Positions 1 through 7,187 of a DNA stretch of 8,882 nucleotides are shown here, in pieces. The notes under the pieces are model-generated. The model did not search any database. It saw nothing but the letters and a program-made list of their open reading frames with translations, and was not told where the DNA came from. The stretch spans positions 1 through 8,882 of the forward strand of contig NZ_CBFIIK010000107.1 in NCBI RefSeq assembly GCF_965662675.1, in the 5' to 3' direction. This stretch comes from Roseicyclus sp965662675 (GTDB lineage: Bacteria; Pseudomonadota; Alphaproteobacteria; Rhodobacterales; Rhodobacteraceae). Position 1 is the stretch's first letter, and every line of letters begins with the position of its first letter. The translations under genes were made by a program, and so were the position numbers.

Positions 1-669
1 GATGGCTTTTCCGGGCGTCTCGGCATCCATGGCCCCTTTTATGATCTTGTCCTCGACATGGCCGATCTCGAAATCGCCCCCATCGTCGCGCGACGGTTTG
101 AGACGGGCGTCGCCGCCGCTGCCGCCCTTGGCGCGACGCAGATGGTGATCCATTCGCCCTTCACCACATGGGATTGGTTCAATTTCGGAAACAATCCCCG
201 CATCGGCAATACACCGTCAGATTTCGAAGCCAAGATCGCACGGGTCGCAGCCCTGCTGGCCCCTGCCATCGCGCGGGCCGAAGCCGAAGGTGTCATGCTC
301 GTCATCGAGAATATCGAGGATATCGACCCCGCCCAGCGCCGCTTGCTGGCCCAAAGCTTGGGCTCAGACGCGGTGCGGCTCTCGATCGATACGGGCCACG
401 CCCACTACGCCCATCACGCCACGGGCGCGCCGCCCGTCGATTACTTCATCCATGACGCGGGCGCGATGCTGGCCCATGTCCATCTGCAAGATGCCGATGG
501 CTTTGCTGACCGCCACTGGCCACCCGGGCGCGGCACGATCAACTGGCATGCGGTCTTCGCTGCCATCGCGGCCCTGCCCCAGCGCCCGCATCTGGTGCTG
601 GAATTGCGCGATGCAGGCGATATTCCCGCCGCAATGACGTGGCTGGGGCGTGAAGGCCTTGCCTGCTGA
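1..669 (+). CDS. Sugar phosphate isomerase/epimerase-like TIM-barrel protein (5' truncated)
   Basis: The frame is open from the first base, so the true start lies outside the window and at least 222 codons remain. The product looks like a xylose-isomerase-like / AP-endonuclease-2-like TIM barrel. Strand-end acidic and histidine residues typical of the metal site of this fold are visible: Glu in IENIED (codon at 307), Asp and His in SIDTGHAHY (about 385-410), His in HVHLQDADG (about 475) and Glu in LELRD (about 601). These families isomerise or epimerise sugars or cleave related substrates using a divalent metal; the actual substrate cannot be read from the sequence. It is probably a cytoplasmic enzyme: no membrane segment is seen in the part present. 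It converges on phnM with a 124-bp gap, so it is not part of the phn operon. A role in phosphonate or ribose-phosphate metabolism would be speculation. Confidence 0.8.
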   Translation, partial: DGFSGRLGIHGPFYDLVLDMADLEIAPIVARRFETGVAAAAALGATQMVIHSPFTTWDWFNFGNNPRIGNTPSDFEAKIARVAALLAPAIARAEAEGVMLVIENIEDIDPAQRRLLAQSLGSDAVRLSIDTGHAHYAHHATGAPPVDYFIHDAGAMLAHVHLQDADGFADRHWPPGRGTINWHAVFAAIAALPQRPHLVLELRDAGDIPAAMTWLGREGLAC

Positions 670-681
670 CACAAGGCTTGG

Positions 682-705
682 CCTTCATCTTTCCAAAAAT
701 ACGCA
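682..705 (+). repeat. 24-bp intergenic repeat, copy 1
   Basis: The element begins CCTTCATCTTTCC and ends AAAATACGCA. It is identical over all 24 bases to copy 2 (4663-4686) and differs at two positions from copy 3 (8472-8495). It lies 12 bp after the stop of the TIM-barrel gene, in the gap between two convergent genes. It is not a palindrome, so it is not a simple hairpin terminator. It does carry an A-run that reads as TTTTT on the minus strand, the strand of phnM. Confidence 0.8.
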
Positions 706-746
706 ATTCCGCCCTAACCCTGCCCTGCGCAGCGCCGGGATCGGGG

Positions 747-779
747 CGTCCACGCGGACGGCGGGGTTCGATGCCCCGC
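747..779. terminator. Paired GC hairpins between convergent genes (possible weak terminator)
   Basis: Two adjacent inverted repeats lie 15 bp past the phnM stop. The first is CGTCC-ACGC-GGACG (747-760). The second is GCGGGG-7 nt-CCCCGC (761-779). Neither is followed at once by a T-run on either strand; the nearest T-run in the phnM direction is in the repeat at about 693-697. A classic intrinsic terminator is therefore not shown. In GC-rich DNA such stems also arise by chance. Confidence 0.3.
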
Positions 780-793
780 AGGCCGCGCGCCCT

Positions 794-1960
794 TCACGCC
801 ACCCGCGCGCCCGCCGACCAGACACCGCGCAAGGCGGGCACGCCCTCGGCCAGCTGGAACCGGATCAGATCGGCGCGCATCCCCTCGGCCAGCCGCCCGC
901 GATCCACCAGCCCCGCCGCATGGGCCGGGGCCGCCGTCACGGTGGCGATGGCACGCGCCATGTCGCCCCAAATCTCGCCCAACATCACCGCGCCATACAA
1001 CAGTGCCGAGGGCACGTAGTCGGAGGACAGGATGTCCAACAGCTCTGCCTCGGCCAGATCGGCCGCCGCGACATTGCCCGAATGCGAGCCCCCCCGCACC
1101 AGATTTGGCGCCCCCATCATTACCGCGATCCCATGCGCCCGACAGGCGCGCGCGGCATCCTCGGTTGTGGGAAACTCGGCCAATGCGATCCCATGCGCCG
1201 CCGAACGTACGACATGATCGACCAGCGTGTCGTCATGGCTGGCCAAGACCGCGCCAAGCCGCTGCGCCGCCGCCACCGCTGCCGCCTCATGGTCGTCGCG
1301 CACCGCCGCGCCCAAGGCCTGCCGTGTTGTGACATGTTCGTTGAACACCGCCTCCGACAGACCATGCTTGCCCATCATATAGGTACGATATTGACCGATA
1401 TCGGCGAATTGGCGCTGGCCCGGCGTGTGATCCATCAAGCTCATGATGCCGACCCGGTCGGTAGGGCCGAACTGCGCCAATTCCGCGATCAGCGTTTCCG
1501 AACAGATCTCGGCGCGCAGGTGGATGTGATGGCTGATCTTCAGCGCGCCTGCCGCCCGCATCACCAAAAGCGCATCGGCTAGATCACGCGCGTAGCGCGA
1601 CCAGCCGACCCCGCCCTTGCCCTCGATCGAGCCGACGCGGATCGCATCATAAACCGTGGTGATGCCACAAGCTGCAAGCTCGGCATCATGGGCTGCAATG
1701 GCGGGCTTCATCGGCCAATGCGCCGAAGGGCGCGGGCGCAGATGGCGCTCCAGATTATCGGTATGAAGCTCGATCAAGCCCGGCGCGACGATATCACCGC
1801 CGCAATCCACGGCCCCCGCAGGCACCGACGCGCCGCCCGCGATCGCGACGATTTCACCGCCTGCGATGGTCATGCGCCCCAGCATCTCACCCCCGGGCAA
1901 GATCAGCCGGGCATTGGCAAGGGTCAGCGTCTCGGGCATCAGGGCAGTGTCTTTGGGCAT
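794..1960 (-). CDS. phnM: Alpha-D-ribose 1-methylphosphonate 5-triphosphate diphosphatase PhnM
   Basis: 388 aa, near the usual length of PhnM (about 380). The protein belongs to the amidohydrolase superfamily. The metal-binding motif APGLIELHTDNLERH carries H66 and D68, and conserved stretches MSLMDHTPGQRQF, ASHDDT and MGAPNLVRGGSHSGN follow. In the C-P lyase pathway PhnM hydrolyses the triphosphate made by PhnI-GHL, giving ribose 1-alkylphosphonate 5-phosphate and pyrophosphate. The start at 1960 (MPKDTALMPE) is preferred because GAGG lies 5 nt upstream on the minus strand. The next Met (1939) has no such site, and a longer frame to 2002 would run into the divergent gene. It is on the same strand as phnG-phnN but separated from them by an oppositely oriented gene, so it needs either read-through from phnN or its own promoter inside that gene. 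Confidence 0.95.
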   Translation of the reverse strand: MPKDTALMPETLTLANARLILPGGEMLGRMTIAGGEIVAIAGGASVPAGAVDCGGDIVAPGLIELHTDNLERHLRPRPSAHWPMKPAIAAHDAELAACGITTVYDAIRVGSIEGKGGVGWSRYARDLADALLVMRAAGALKISHHIHLRAEICSETLIAELAQFGPTDRVGIMSLMDHTPGQRQFADIGQYRTYMMGKHGLSEAVFNEHVTTRQALGAAVRDDHEAAAVAAAQRLGAVLASHDDTLVDHVVRSAAHGIALAEFPTTEDAARACRAHGIAVMMGAPNLVRGGSHSGNVAAADLAEAELLDILSSDYVPSALLYGAVMLGEIWGDMARAIATVTAAPAHAAGLVDRGRLAEGMRADLIRFQLAEGVPALRGVWSAGARVA

Positions 1961-1986
1961 AGGTGCCTCGTGAAGGGCGGGAAAAG
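1961..1986. promoter_or_regulatory. 26-bp divergent gap holding the ribosome binding sites of phnM and the 2H gene
   Basis: Only 26 bp separate the two divergent start codons. On the minus strand GAGG (1966-1969) sits 5 nt before the phnM ATG. On the plus strand GAAGGG (1972-1977) sits 9 nt before the ATG at 1987. The gap is filled by these two sites. Any promoter for either gene must lie inside the coding sequence of the other, and the two 5' untranslated regions would be complementary. No clear -10/-35 pair was recognised by eye. Confidence 0.55.
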
Positions 1987-2673
1987 ATGAACGGATTTGC
2001 ACGCTACGCGCTTTACATGGTGCCCGAAGGGGATTTCTACCGCAAAGGCGCCGATTGGCTGGGTTGGGACAGTGCCGAGGGGCGGGCTTGCCCGCAAACC
2101 GCGCTGGCCGATTTGCCGAAACCTGCCGGTGCGATCACCGCCACGCCGCGAAAATACGGGCTGCATGCCACGATCAAACCACCTTTCCGGCTGGCGCCGG
2201 GCATGGATGAGGATGGTCTCGACAAGGCCGCGCGCGCCTTTTGCGCGGGCTTGGCCCCGATCACGCTGCCCCCGCTTGCGATCCAGCGGTTGGGTGGCTT
2301 TGTCGCCGCCGTGCCGACCCAGCCCAGCGCCGATCTGCAAGCGCTTGCATCCGCCACGGTCGCAGCCTTCGAGCCGTTCCGCGCGCCGCTGACCGAGGGC
2401 GAGCTGGCAAAGCGGCACAAATCGCGCCTCACCCCCCGGCAAGAGGCGCTCTTGACCCGGTGGGGCTATCCCTTCGTGATGGAAGAGTTCCGCTTCCATA
2501 TCACGTTGAGCGGTGCGCTCCCCCAGCCGGAGGGCGACCGCCTGCGCGATATATTGGCCGCATATTTCGCGCCCCTGCTTGCCAATCCCGTCGTGATCGA
2601 CAGCCTTTGCCTGATGGGCGAGGATCAAGAGGGTCTGTTCCACCTGCTTCATCGTTATCGCTTTTCGGGATAA
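1987..2673 (+). CDS. DUF1045 / 2H-phosphoesterase-type protein of phosphonate operons
   Basis: 228 aa. It matches the DUF1045 family often found in C-P lyase clusters and annotated as a putative phosphonate metabolism protein. The two hallmark HxT motifs of the 2H (LigT-like) phosphoesterase fold are present: H60-A-T62 in the stretch GLHATIKPPF, and H171-I-T173 in FRFHITLSG. The spacing and the hydrophobic strands around them fit two-lobed 2H enzymes, which open cyclic phosphodiesters. No signal peptide or membrane segment is seen. The start at 1987 is backed by GAAGGG 9 nt upstream; an in-frame GTG at 1963 lies behind the phnM start and is less likely. No phnP is present in the window, so I infer that this enzyme may open 5-phosphoribosyl 1,2-cyclic phosphate in its place. 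The gene is inverted relative to phnM and phnN and overlaps the phnN 3' end by 19 bp, tail to tail. Confidence 0.88.
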   Translation: MNGFARYALYMVPEGDFYRKGADWLGWDSAEGRACPQTALADLPKPAGAITATPRKYGLHATIKPPFRLAPGMDEDGLDKAARAFCAGLAPITLPPLAIQRLGGFVAAVPTQPSADLQALASATVAAFEPFRAPLTEGELAKRHKSRLTPRQEALLTRWGYPFVMEEFRFHITLSGALPQPEGDRLRDILAAYFAPLLANPVVIDSLCLMGEDQEGLFHLLHRYRFSG

Positions 2674-3200
2674 AGCGCGGCCAAGGCCGCGCCCACGGCA
2701 TGCGCCAAGGCACCGGAATTGTCGATCTCGACCAGCGGCAATCCTTGCGGGAAATCGGGGGCCGGACGGGCCATCCTGCGGGCGATCTCGGCCCGGCCCT
2801 CGCGGCCCCGCGCGGCCAGCCGTTGGGCAAGAACCTCTGGCGTGGCCGTCACATGCAGCACGGTGAGCGCGCCGAAAACCTGCGCCGCGCGCCCCAGCAT
2901 GCCGCGCGACAGGTTCGCAAGCGCATCTTGCCCGCGATCCAGCGTGTCATGCACCGCATGCGGGATCGCATAGCTCAGCCCATGCGCCTGCCAGTGCAGG
3001 GCGAAATCGCCCCCCGCCGCGCGGGCGGCAAAAAGGGCCGGGCTGATCGCCTCGTAATCTTCGCCACCTGCATCGACGTCGCGCGTAATCACGCGGCGCA
3101 CCCGCACCAGATCGGGCCGGGCCGCACAAAGCCCCGCCATCACGCTGTCCTTGCCCACACCCGAGGGCCCGACCACGGCGATGAAGCGCCCCTTGGTCAT
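2655..3200 (-). CDS. phnN: Ribose 1,5-bisphosphate phosphokinase PhnN
   Basis: 181 aa, similar to E. coli PhnN in size and overall make-up. The protein has a guanylate-kinase-like P-loop fold with Walker A motif GPSGVGKDS at residues 11-19. Further conserved pieces are RVITRD, which follows the P-loop region as in guanylate kinases, and the run FALHWQAHGLSYAIP. The enzyme phosphorylates ribose 1,5-bisphosphate with ATP to make PRPP, the last step that returns the ribose from the C-P lyase pathway to nucleotide synthesis. Its ATG overlaps the phnL stop (ATGA, 3197-3200), which suggests translational coupling. Its 3' end overlaps the 3' end of the opposing 2H gene by 19 bp (2655-2673), so there is no room for a terminator between them. 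Confidence 0.95.
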   Translation of the reverse strand: MTKGRFIAVVGPSGVGKDSVMAGLCAARPDLVRVRRVITRDVDAGGEDYEAISPALFAARAAGGDFALHWQAHGLSYAIPHAVHDTLDRGQDALANLSRGMLGRAAQVFGALTVLHVTATPEVLAQRLAARGREGRAEIARRMARPAPDFPQGLPLVEIDNSGALAHAVGAALAALYPEKR

Positions 3201-3877
3201 GCCGGCCTCGGGGTGAAGCCGGTCACATCGATCTCGCAGTCGGCGACGCGGGCGCGCGCCTCCAGATCATGGAAGATGCCAACGATGGCGGCGCCCGCTT
3301 CCTTGGCCTCTGCGATTAGCGCCAGCACGGTTTCGCGGTTGGTGGCATCAAGGCTTGCTGTCGGCTCATCGAGCAACAGCGCCGGGTAGCCGTGGGCAAA
3401 GCCGCGCGCGATGTTCACGCGCTGCTGCTCGCCGCCCGAGAAGGTCGTGGGCGAGAGCTGCCAAAGCCGCTCGGGGATGCGTAACCGCGTGAGCAGATCG
3501 CGCGCCCGCGCAAAGGCCTCGGCCTCGGGCCGACCAAGGGCCAGAAGCGGCTCGGCCACCACCTCGAGCGTCGGCACGCGCGGCACCACGCGCAGGAACT
3601 GGCTCACATAGCCCAAGGTCTCACGCCGAAGCGCAAGGATCTCGCGCGGCTCGGCCCGGGTGATATCGATCCCCCCAATCCGCACAGATCCGCCTTGGGC
3701 CAAGTAATTGCCGTAAAGGATGCGCATGACGGTCGATTTCCCCGCCCCGCTTTCCCCCACCAAGGCCACGCATTCACCCGGCGCGACCGAGAACGAAGCC
3801 CCGGTCAAGACCGGGATCACCGCGCCCCCCTGATTGTGCAGCACGAAATTCTTGGCGAGGTTTTCGACATGGATCAT
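3197..3877 (-). CDS. phnL: C-P lyase ABC-type ATPase PhnL
   Basis: 226 aa, the same length as E. coli PhnL. This is a single ABC nucleotide-binding domain: Walker A GESGAGKST (41-49), Q-loop in YVSQFLRVVP (about 90-99), signature FSGGEQQR (146-153), Walker B LLLDEPTASLD (about 167-177) and H-loop H203. In C-P lyase PhnL works with PhnI, PhnG and PhnH to couple the phosphonate to ATP. It is an ATPase of the enzyme complex rather than an importer subunit, and no permease lies beside it. The start at 3877 (MIHVENLAKNF) was chosen over 3907, which would intrude into phnK; a GGTG stretch lies about 8 nt upstream. It starts 4 nt after the phnK stop and overlaps phnN by 4 bp, so it is firmly embedded in the operon. 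Confidence 0.95.
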   Translation of the reverse strand: MIHVENLAKNFVLHNQGGAVIPVLTGASFSVAPGECVALVGESGAGKSTVMRILYGNYLAQGGSVRIGGIDITRAEPREILALRRETLGYVSQFLRVVPRVPTLEVVAEPLLALGRPEAEAFARARDLLTRLRIPERLWQLSPTTFSGGEQQRVNIARGFAHGYPALLLDEPTASLDATNRETVLALIAEAKEAGAAIVGIFHDLEARARVADCEIDVTGFTPRPA

Positions 3878-3881
3878 GGCA

Positions 3882-4652
3882 TCACACCTGCAAGACAGAG
3901 CTGACAAGCAGCTGGGTATAGGGCGCCTGCGGATCGTCGAGCACTTGGTCGGTCAGGCCCGTCTCGATCACATGGCCATCCTTCATCACCATCAGCCGAT
4001 CCGCCAAAAGCCGCACGACCGCCAGATCATGGGTCACGACGATGGCCGAAAGCCCCATCCGCCGCACAAGCCCCCGGATCAGGTCCAAAAGCCGCGCCTG
4101 CACACTGACATCAAGCCCGCCTGTCGGCTCATCCATGAACACAAGCCGCGGCCCCGTGACCAGATTGCGCGCGATCTGCAACCGCTGCTGCATGCCGCCC
4201 GAAAAGGCGCTGGGGCGGTCATCGATGCGGCCCTCGCCGATCTCGACCCGGCCCAGCCAATCGGTGGCTTGTGCGCGAATGTCGCCGTAATGGCGCGCGC
4301 CCACCGCCATCAGCCGCTCACCCACATTGCCACCCGCCGAGATGCGCATGCGCAACCCGTCGCGCGGGTTCTGGTGGACAAAGGCCCAGTCGGTGCGCCC
4401 CAGCATCCGCCGCTCGGGCTCGGTCATTGAAAGCACATCCTTCGGCCCCTCGGTGCGGGTGTCAAAGATCACCCGGCCCGCATCGGGGGCCAGATGCCCG
4501 GCCAGACAGTTCAGAAGCGTCGACTTGCCCGATCCGCTTTCCCCCACGATCCCCAAGACCTCGCCGGGGTAAAGGCGAAACGACACATCCCCACAGCCGA
4601 TCCGCCCGCCATAGCGCTTGGTCAGCCCCTCAACCTCGAGCAGCGGTGTCAT
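3882..4652 (-). CDS. phnK: C-P lyase ABC-type ATPase PhnK
   Basis: 256 aa, close to E. coli PhnK (252). It has a full ABC ATPase domain resembling peptide/nickel-type ATPases: Walker A GESGSGKST (37-45), Q-loop FVHQNPRDGLRM (about 91-102), signature FSGGMQQR (150-157), Walker B VFMDEPTGGLD (about 171-181) and H-loop H208. In E. coli PhnK binds to PhnJ on the Phn(GHIJ)2 core complex, and ATP turnover is thought to help open the active site. The start at 4652 (MTPLLEVEGL) is backed by AAGGGG 8 nt upstream on the minus strand; the reading frame further upstream runs through a repeat and into the phnJ 3' end and lacks family similarity. The 46-bp gap to phnJ is the only sizeable gap in the phnG-phnN run. 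Confidence 0.95.
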   Translation of the reverse strand: MTPLLEVEGLTKRYGGRIGCGDVSFRLYPGEVLGIVGESGSGKSTLLNCLAGHLAPDAGRVIFDTRTEGPKDVLSMTEPERRMLGRTDWAFVHQNPRDGLRMRISAGGNVGERLMAVGARHYGDIRAQATDWLGRVEIGEGRIDDRPSAFSGGMQQRLQIARNLVTGPRLVFMDEPTGGLDVSVQARLLDLIRGLVRRMGLSAIVVTHDLAVVRLLADRLMVMKDGHVIETGLTDQVLDDPQAPYTQLLVSSVLQV

Positions 4653-4662
4653 GCGGTCTGCC

Positions 4663-4686
4663 CCTTCATCTTTCCAAAAATACGCA
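4663..4686 (+). repeat. 24-bp intergenic repeat, copy 2, inside the phn operon
   Basis: Identical over 24 bases to the copy at 682-705, beginning CCTTCATCTTTCC and ending AAAATACGCA. It fills most of the phnJ-phnK gap. Read in the operon direction (minus strand) it runs TGCGTATTTTTGG then AAAGATGAAGG, and its last bases form part of the AAGGGG ribosome binding site of phnK. The ATG in the repeat opens a six-codon frame (MKGQTA) whose TGA overlaps the phnK ATG. All the other junctions between phnG and phnN are 4-bp overlaps or gaps of 3-4 nt. Confidence 0.85.
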
Positions 4687-4698
4687 CTCCGCCTCCGC

Positions 4699-5529
4699 TC
4701 ATGCCGCCGCCTCGCGCCGGCTGGCGCAGTAATCCGTGTCGGAACAGACGAACATCCGGCTGCCCTGATCATCGGTGATCACCTCGTCGAGATAGCTGTC
4801 CTCGGCCCCGCAGAGCGCGCAAGGATGGGGCGCTTTCGACGGATCGAAGGGGTGATCCTCGAAATCGAGGCTGACGACCTGCGTATAGGGCGGCACGGCA
4901 TAGATGCGCTGCTCGCGCCCCGCCCCGAAGAGCTGCAAGGCCGCGCTCTCGAGCTTGGGATTGTCGAATTTCGGAATGGGCGAGGGATCCATCACATAGC
5001 GCCCCTCGACCTTGACCGGGTAGGCATAGGCCGTCGCGATCTCGCCATGCCGCGCGATATCTTCGTAAAGCTTCACATGCATGAGCCCGTAATCTTCCAG
5101 CGCATGCATCTGGCGTGTCTCGACCTCGGACGGCTCCAGAAAACGCAACGGCTCGGGGATCGGCACCTGATAGACAAGGATCTGATCCTCGCCCAAACCC
5201 TGTTCGGGAATGCGGTGGCGCGTCTGGATGATGGTGGCCTCACCCGTCTTTTCCGTCACCGCCACCCCTGCCGTCTTCTCGAAAAACTTGCGGATCGAGA
5301 CCGCATTGGTGGTGTCGTCCGCCCCTTGGTCGATCACCTTGAGGGTATCCTCTGGCGTCAGACAAGCGGCGGTCACCTGCACCCCGCCCGTGCCCCAGCC
5401 GTACGGCATGGGCATCTCGCGCGAGGCGAAAGGCACCTGATAGCCCGGCACGGCCACCCCTTTCAGGATCGCGCGGCGGATCATCCGCTTGGTTTGTTCA
5501 TCAAGATAGGCGAAGTTGTAGTCGCTCAT
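4699..5529 (-). CDS. phnJ: Alpha-D-ribose 1-methylphosphonate 5-phosphate C-P lyase PhnJ
   Basis: 276 aa (E. coli 281), very strongly conserved. PhnJ is the unusual radical-SAM enzyme that cleaves the C-P bond, releasing the alkane and ribose 1,2-cyclic phosphate 5-phosphate. All the known functional residues are present. The cysteines are C237, C240, C262 and C268 in CALCG and FVCSDTDYC, matching E. coli C241, C244, C266 and the thiyl-radical C272. The glycyl-radical glycine is G29 in VPGYQVPF, matching Gly32. Long runs such as DQGADDTTNAVSIR, TRHRIPE and DPSPIPKFDNPK are typical of the family. The start at 5529 (MSDYNFAYLDE) overlaps the phnI stop by 4 bp (ATGA). The upstream extension of the open frame is an artefact of the phnI region. 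Confidence 0.98.
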   Translation of the reverse strand: MSDYNFAYLDEQTKRMIRRAILKGVAVPGYQVPFASREMPMPYGWGTGGVQVTAACLTPEDTLKVIDQGADDTTNAVSIRKFFEKTAGVAVTEKTGEATIIQTRHRIPEQGLGEDQILVYQVPIPEPLRFLEPSEVETRQMHALEDYGLMHVKLYEDIARHGEIATAYAYPVKVEGRYVMDPSPIPKFDNPKLESAALQLFGAGREQRIYAVPPYTQVVSLDFEDHPFDPSKAPHPCALCGAEDSYLDEVITDDQGSRMFVCSDTDYCASRREAAA

Positions 5530-6617
5530 TCCGCAGCCTCCGCCGTTTGGCCCGCCATCGCCTCGGCCCTGAGCCGGCGGATCAGTTCCAACTCCGATTG
5601 GAAATCGACGTAATGGGGCAGCTTGATATGCTCCAAGAACCCCGTCGCCTGCACATTGTCGGAATGGTAGAGGACGAATTCCGCATCCTGCGCGGGCGCG
5701 CCGACATTGTCCTCGCCCAACTCCTCCCAGCGCAGCGCGCGATCGACCAAGGCCATGGAAATCGCCTTGCGCTCGGATTGGCCAAAGACCAGCCCATAGC
5801 CGCGGGTGAATTGCGGCGGCTCGGATTTCGAGCCCATGAACTGGTTCACCGTCTCGCATTCGGTCAGCACCACCTCGCCCAGTTCGATGGCAAAGCCAAG
5901 CTCGGGGATCTCCATCTCGACGGCGACCGTGCCGATGCGCAACTCGCCCACGAAGGGATGCGTGCGCCCATAGCCGCGCTGGGTGGAATAGGCCATCGAC
6001 AGGACAAACCCCTCATCGCCCCGCGTCAAAGCCTGAAGGCGCAGCGGTCGGTCGGCCGGGAAATCGAGCGGCTCGCGCGTCAGATCGCGCGGGATCTCGG
6101 GGCCATCCGCCTCGGGCTGGATGAGATCCTCGCGCGCCAGAAACCCGGTGACATGGGGCACCGGGCCGGGTGCCGCCTCGGCCTGCGGGGCGGCGGGCGG
6201 GGCAAGCCCCTCGGCCGCAAGGGCGAAATCGAGCAGGCGATGGGTATAGTCGAAGGTCGGCCCAAGGATTTGGCCGCCCGGCAGATCCTTGAAGGTCGCG
6301 CTGATGCGCCGGTCGCAGGCCATCTTTGCGGTCTCGACAGGCCTGCTTGCACCGAAGCGCGGCAGCGTGGTGCGATAGGCGCGGATCAAGAACACCGCCT
6401 CGATCAGATCGCCGCGCGCCTGCTTGATCGCGAGCGCTGCCAGATCAGGGTCGTAAAGCGACCCCTCGGCCATCACGCGTGCGACCGACAGCGCCAGTTG
6501 CTCGCGGATCTGCGCGATGCTGAGTTCCGCCACGCACGGATCGCCGCGCCGCTCTTCGGCCAGCCACGCATGGGCATTGTCGATTGCGCGCTCACCGCCT
6601 TTGACCGCGACATACAT
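5526..6617 (-). CDS. phnI: C-P lyase core subunit PhnI
   Basis: 363 aa (E. coli 354), from the conserved MYVAVKGGERAID start to the SELELIRRLR end. PhnI is the catalytic subunit that, with PhnG, PhnH and PhnL, replaces the adenine of ATP with the phosphonate; alone, the E. coli protein acts as a nucleosidase. Conserved segments include RISATFKDLPGGQILGPT (about 104-121), AYSTQRGYGR (209-218) and FTRGYGLVFGQSERKA (270-285). H330 and H335 in EHIKLPHYVDF correspond to the E. coli His328/His333 pair that binds zinc near PhnJ. An Ala/Pro-rich stretch at about 134-154 is poorly conserved and is probably a surface linker. It starts 3 nt after the phnH stop and shares a 4-bp overlap with phnJ. Confidence 0.97.
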   Translation of the reverse strand: MYVAVKGGERAIDNAHAWLAEERRGDPCVAELSIAQIREQLALSVARVMAEGSLYDPDLAALAIKQARGDLIEAVFLIRAYRTTLPRFGASRPVETAKMACDRRISATFKDLPGGQILGPTFDYTHRLLDFALAAEGLAPPAAPQAEAAPGPVPHVTGFLAREDLIQPEADGPEIPRDLTREPLDFPADRPLRLQALTRGDEGFVLSMAYSTQRGYGRTHPFVGELRIGTVAVEMEIPELGFAIELGEVVLTECETVNQFMGSKSEPPQFTRGYGLVFGQSERKAISMALVDRALRWEELGEDNVGAPAQDAEFVLYHSDNVQATGFLEHIKLPHYVDFQSELELIRRLRAEAMAGQTAEAAE

Positions 6618-6620
6618 GGC

Positions 6621-7187
6621 CTAACCCTCCACACGGGTGCTGCGCGGCAGCCCGGCCAGCCGGTCGCCACAGGTGAAATAGCAATCGAAGCCCAGTGGAA
6701 AGCGGCGGCGGTTGTCTTGAAACGCCGCAATCTCGGGCAGCGACAGCTGCGCGCGCTCCTTGATCCCCGGCCCGCGCAAGCTGGCCCCGGCCCCGGACAA
6801 TTCCGCCATCTCCACGATCAGTGTGGCCGCGCGGTCGGGATAGGCGGGGGTGCCGATCGCAAACCGCGATACCGGCGCAAGCGCCGCCCATGTGCCCAGT
6901 GCGAAGATCGCCTGCCCAGGCCCCACGATCGGCGCGCCGGTGTGGAACGCGATCCATTGCCGCAAACCCGCATGATCATGGCTGGGCGCAAGGTAAAGCG
7001 GCGTCGTCGTATCACAAAGCGTCAGCAGCAGCGCTCCCGCCGCGACCGAACAGGGCGCAGGCGGGGTGACACCCGCCACGCGCTCGATCCGCCCGGGTCG
7101 CGCCATCGCCTGAAGGGCGGCGCGAAAGGCAAGCGCCGCATCGCGCGACAGATCGGCAAAGCCACCCTCCAACTGTGCCGTATTCAT
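6621..7187 (-). CDS. phnH: C-P lyase core subunit PhnH
   Basis: 188 aa (E. coli 194). The family is recognised from FRAALQAMARPGRIERV near the N-terminus and the following LLLTLCDTTTPLYLAP block. PhnH is a homodimeric, catalytically silent relative of PLP-dependent transferases. It is a structural part of the Phn(GHIJ)2 core and is needed with PhnI, PhnG and PhnL for the first step of phosphonate activation. Its start overlaps the phnG stop by 4 bp (7184-7187) and phnI begins 3 nt after its stop, consistent with coupled translation and equal subunit supply. No membrane segment or signal peptide is seen. Confidence 0.95.
   Translation of the reverse strand: MNTAQLEGGFADLSRDAALAFRAALQAMARPGRIERVAGVTPPAPCSVAAGALLLTLCDTTTPLYLAPSHDHAGLRQWIAFHTGAPIVGPGQAIFALGTWAALAPVSRFAIGTPAYPDRAATLIVEMAELSGAGASLRGPGIKERAQLSLPEIAAFQDNRRRFPLGFDCYFTCGDRLAGLPRSTRVEG

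Noticed and set aside
650..1582. 310-codon plus-strand frame opposite phnM
   Set aside because: Antisense to a clear phnM; its N-terminal part translates the 24-bp repeat and its composition is that of a shadow frame.
2241..3389. 382-codon plus-strand frame across the 2H gene and phnN
   Set aside because: It overlaps two recognised genes in other frames and is rich in Arg, Pro and Ala with no domain signs; it is a shadow of high GC.
4653..4772. Upstream extension of phnK by 40 residues
   Set aside because: The extension translates the intergenic repeat and the phnJ 3' end out of frame, while the start at 4652 has a good ribosome binding site and the family length.
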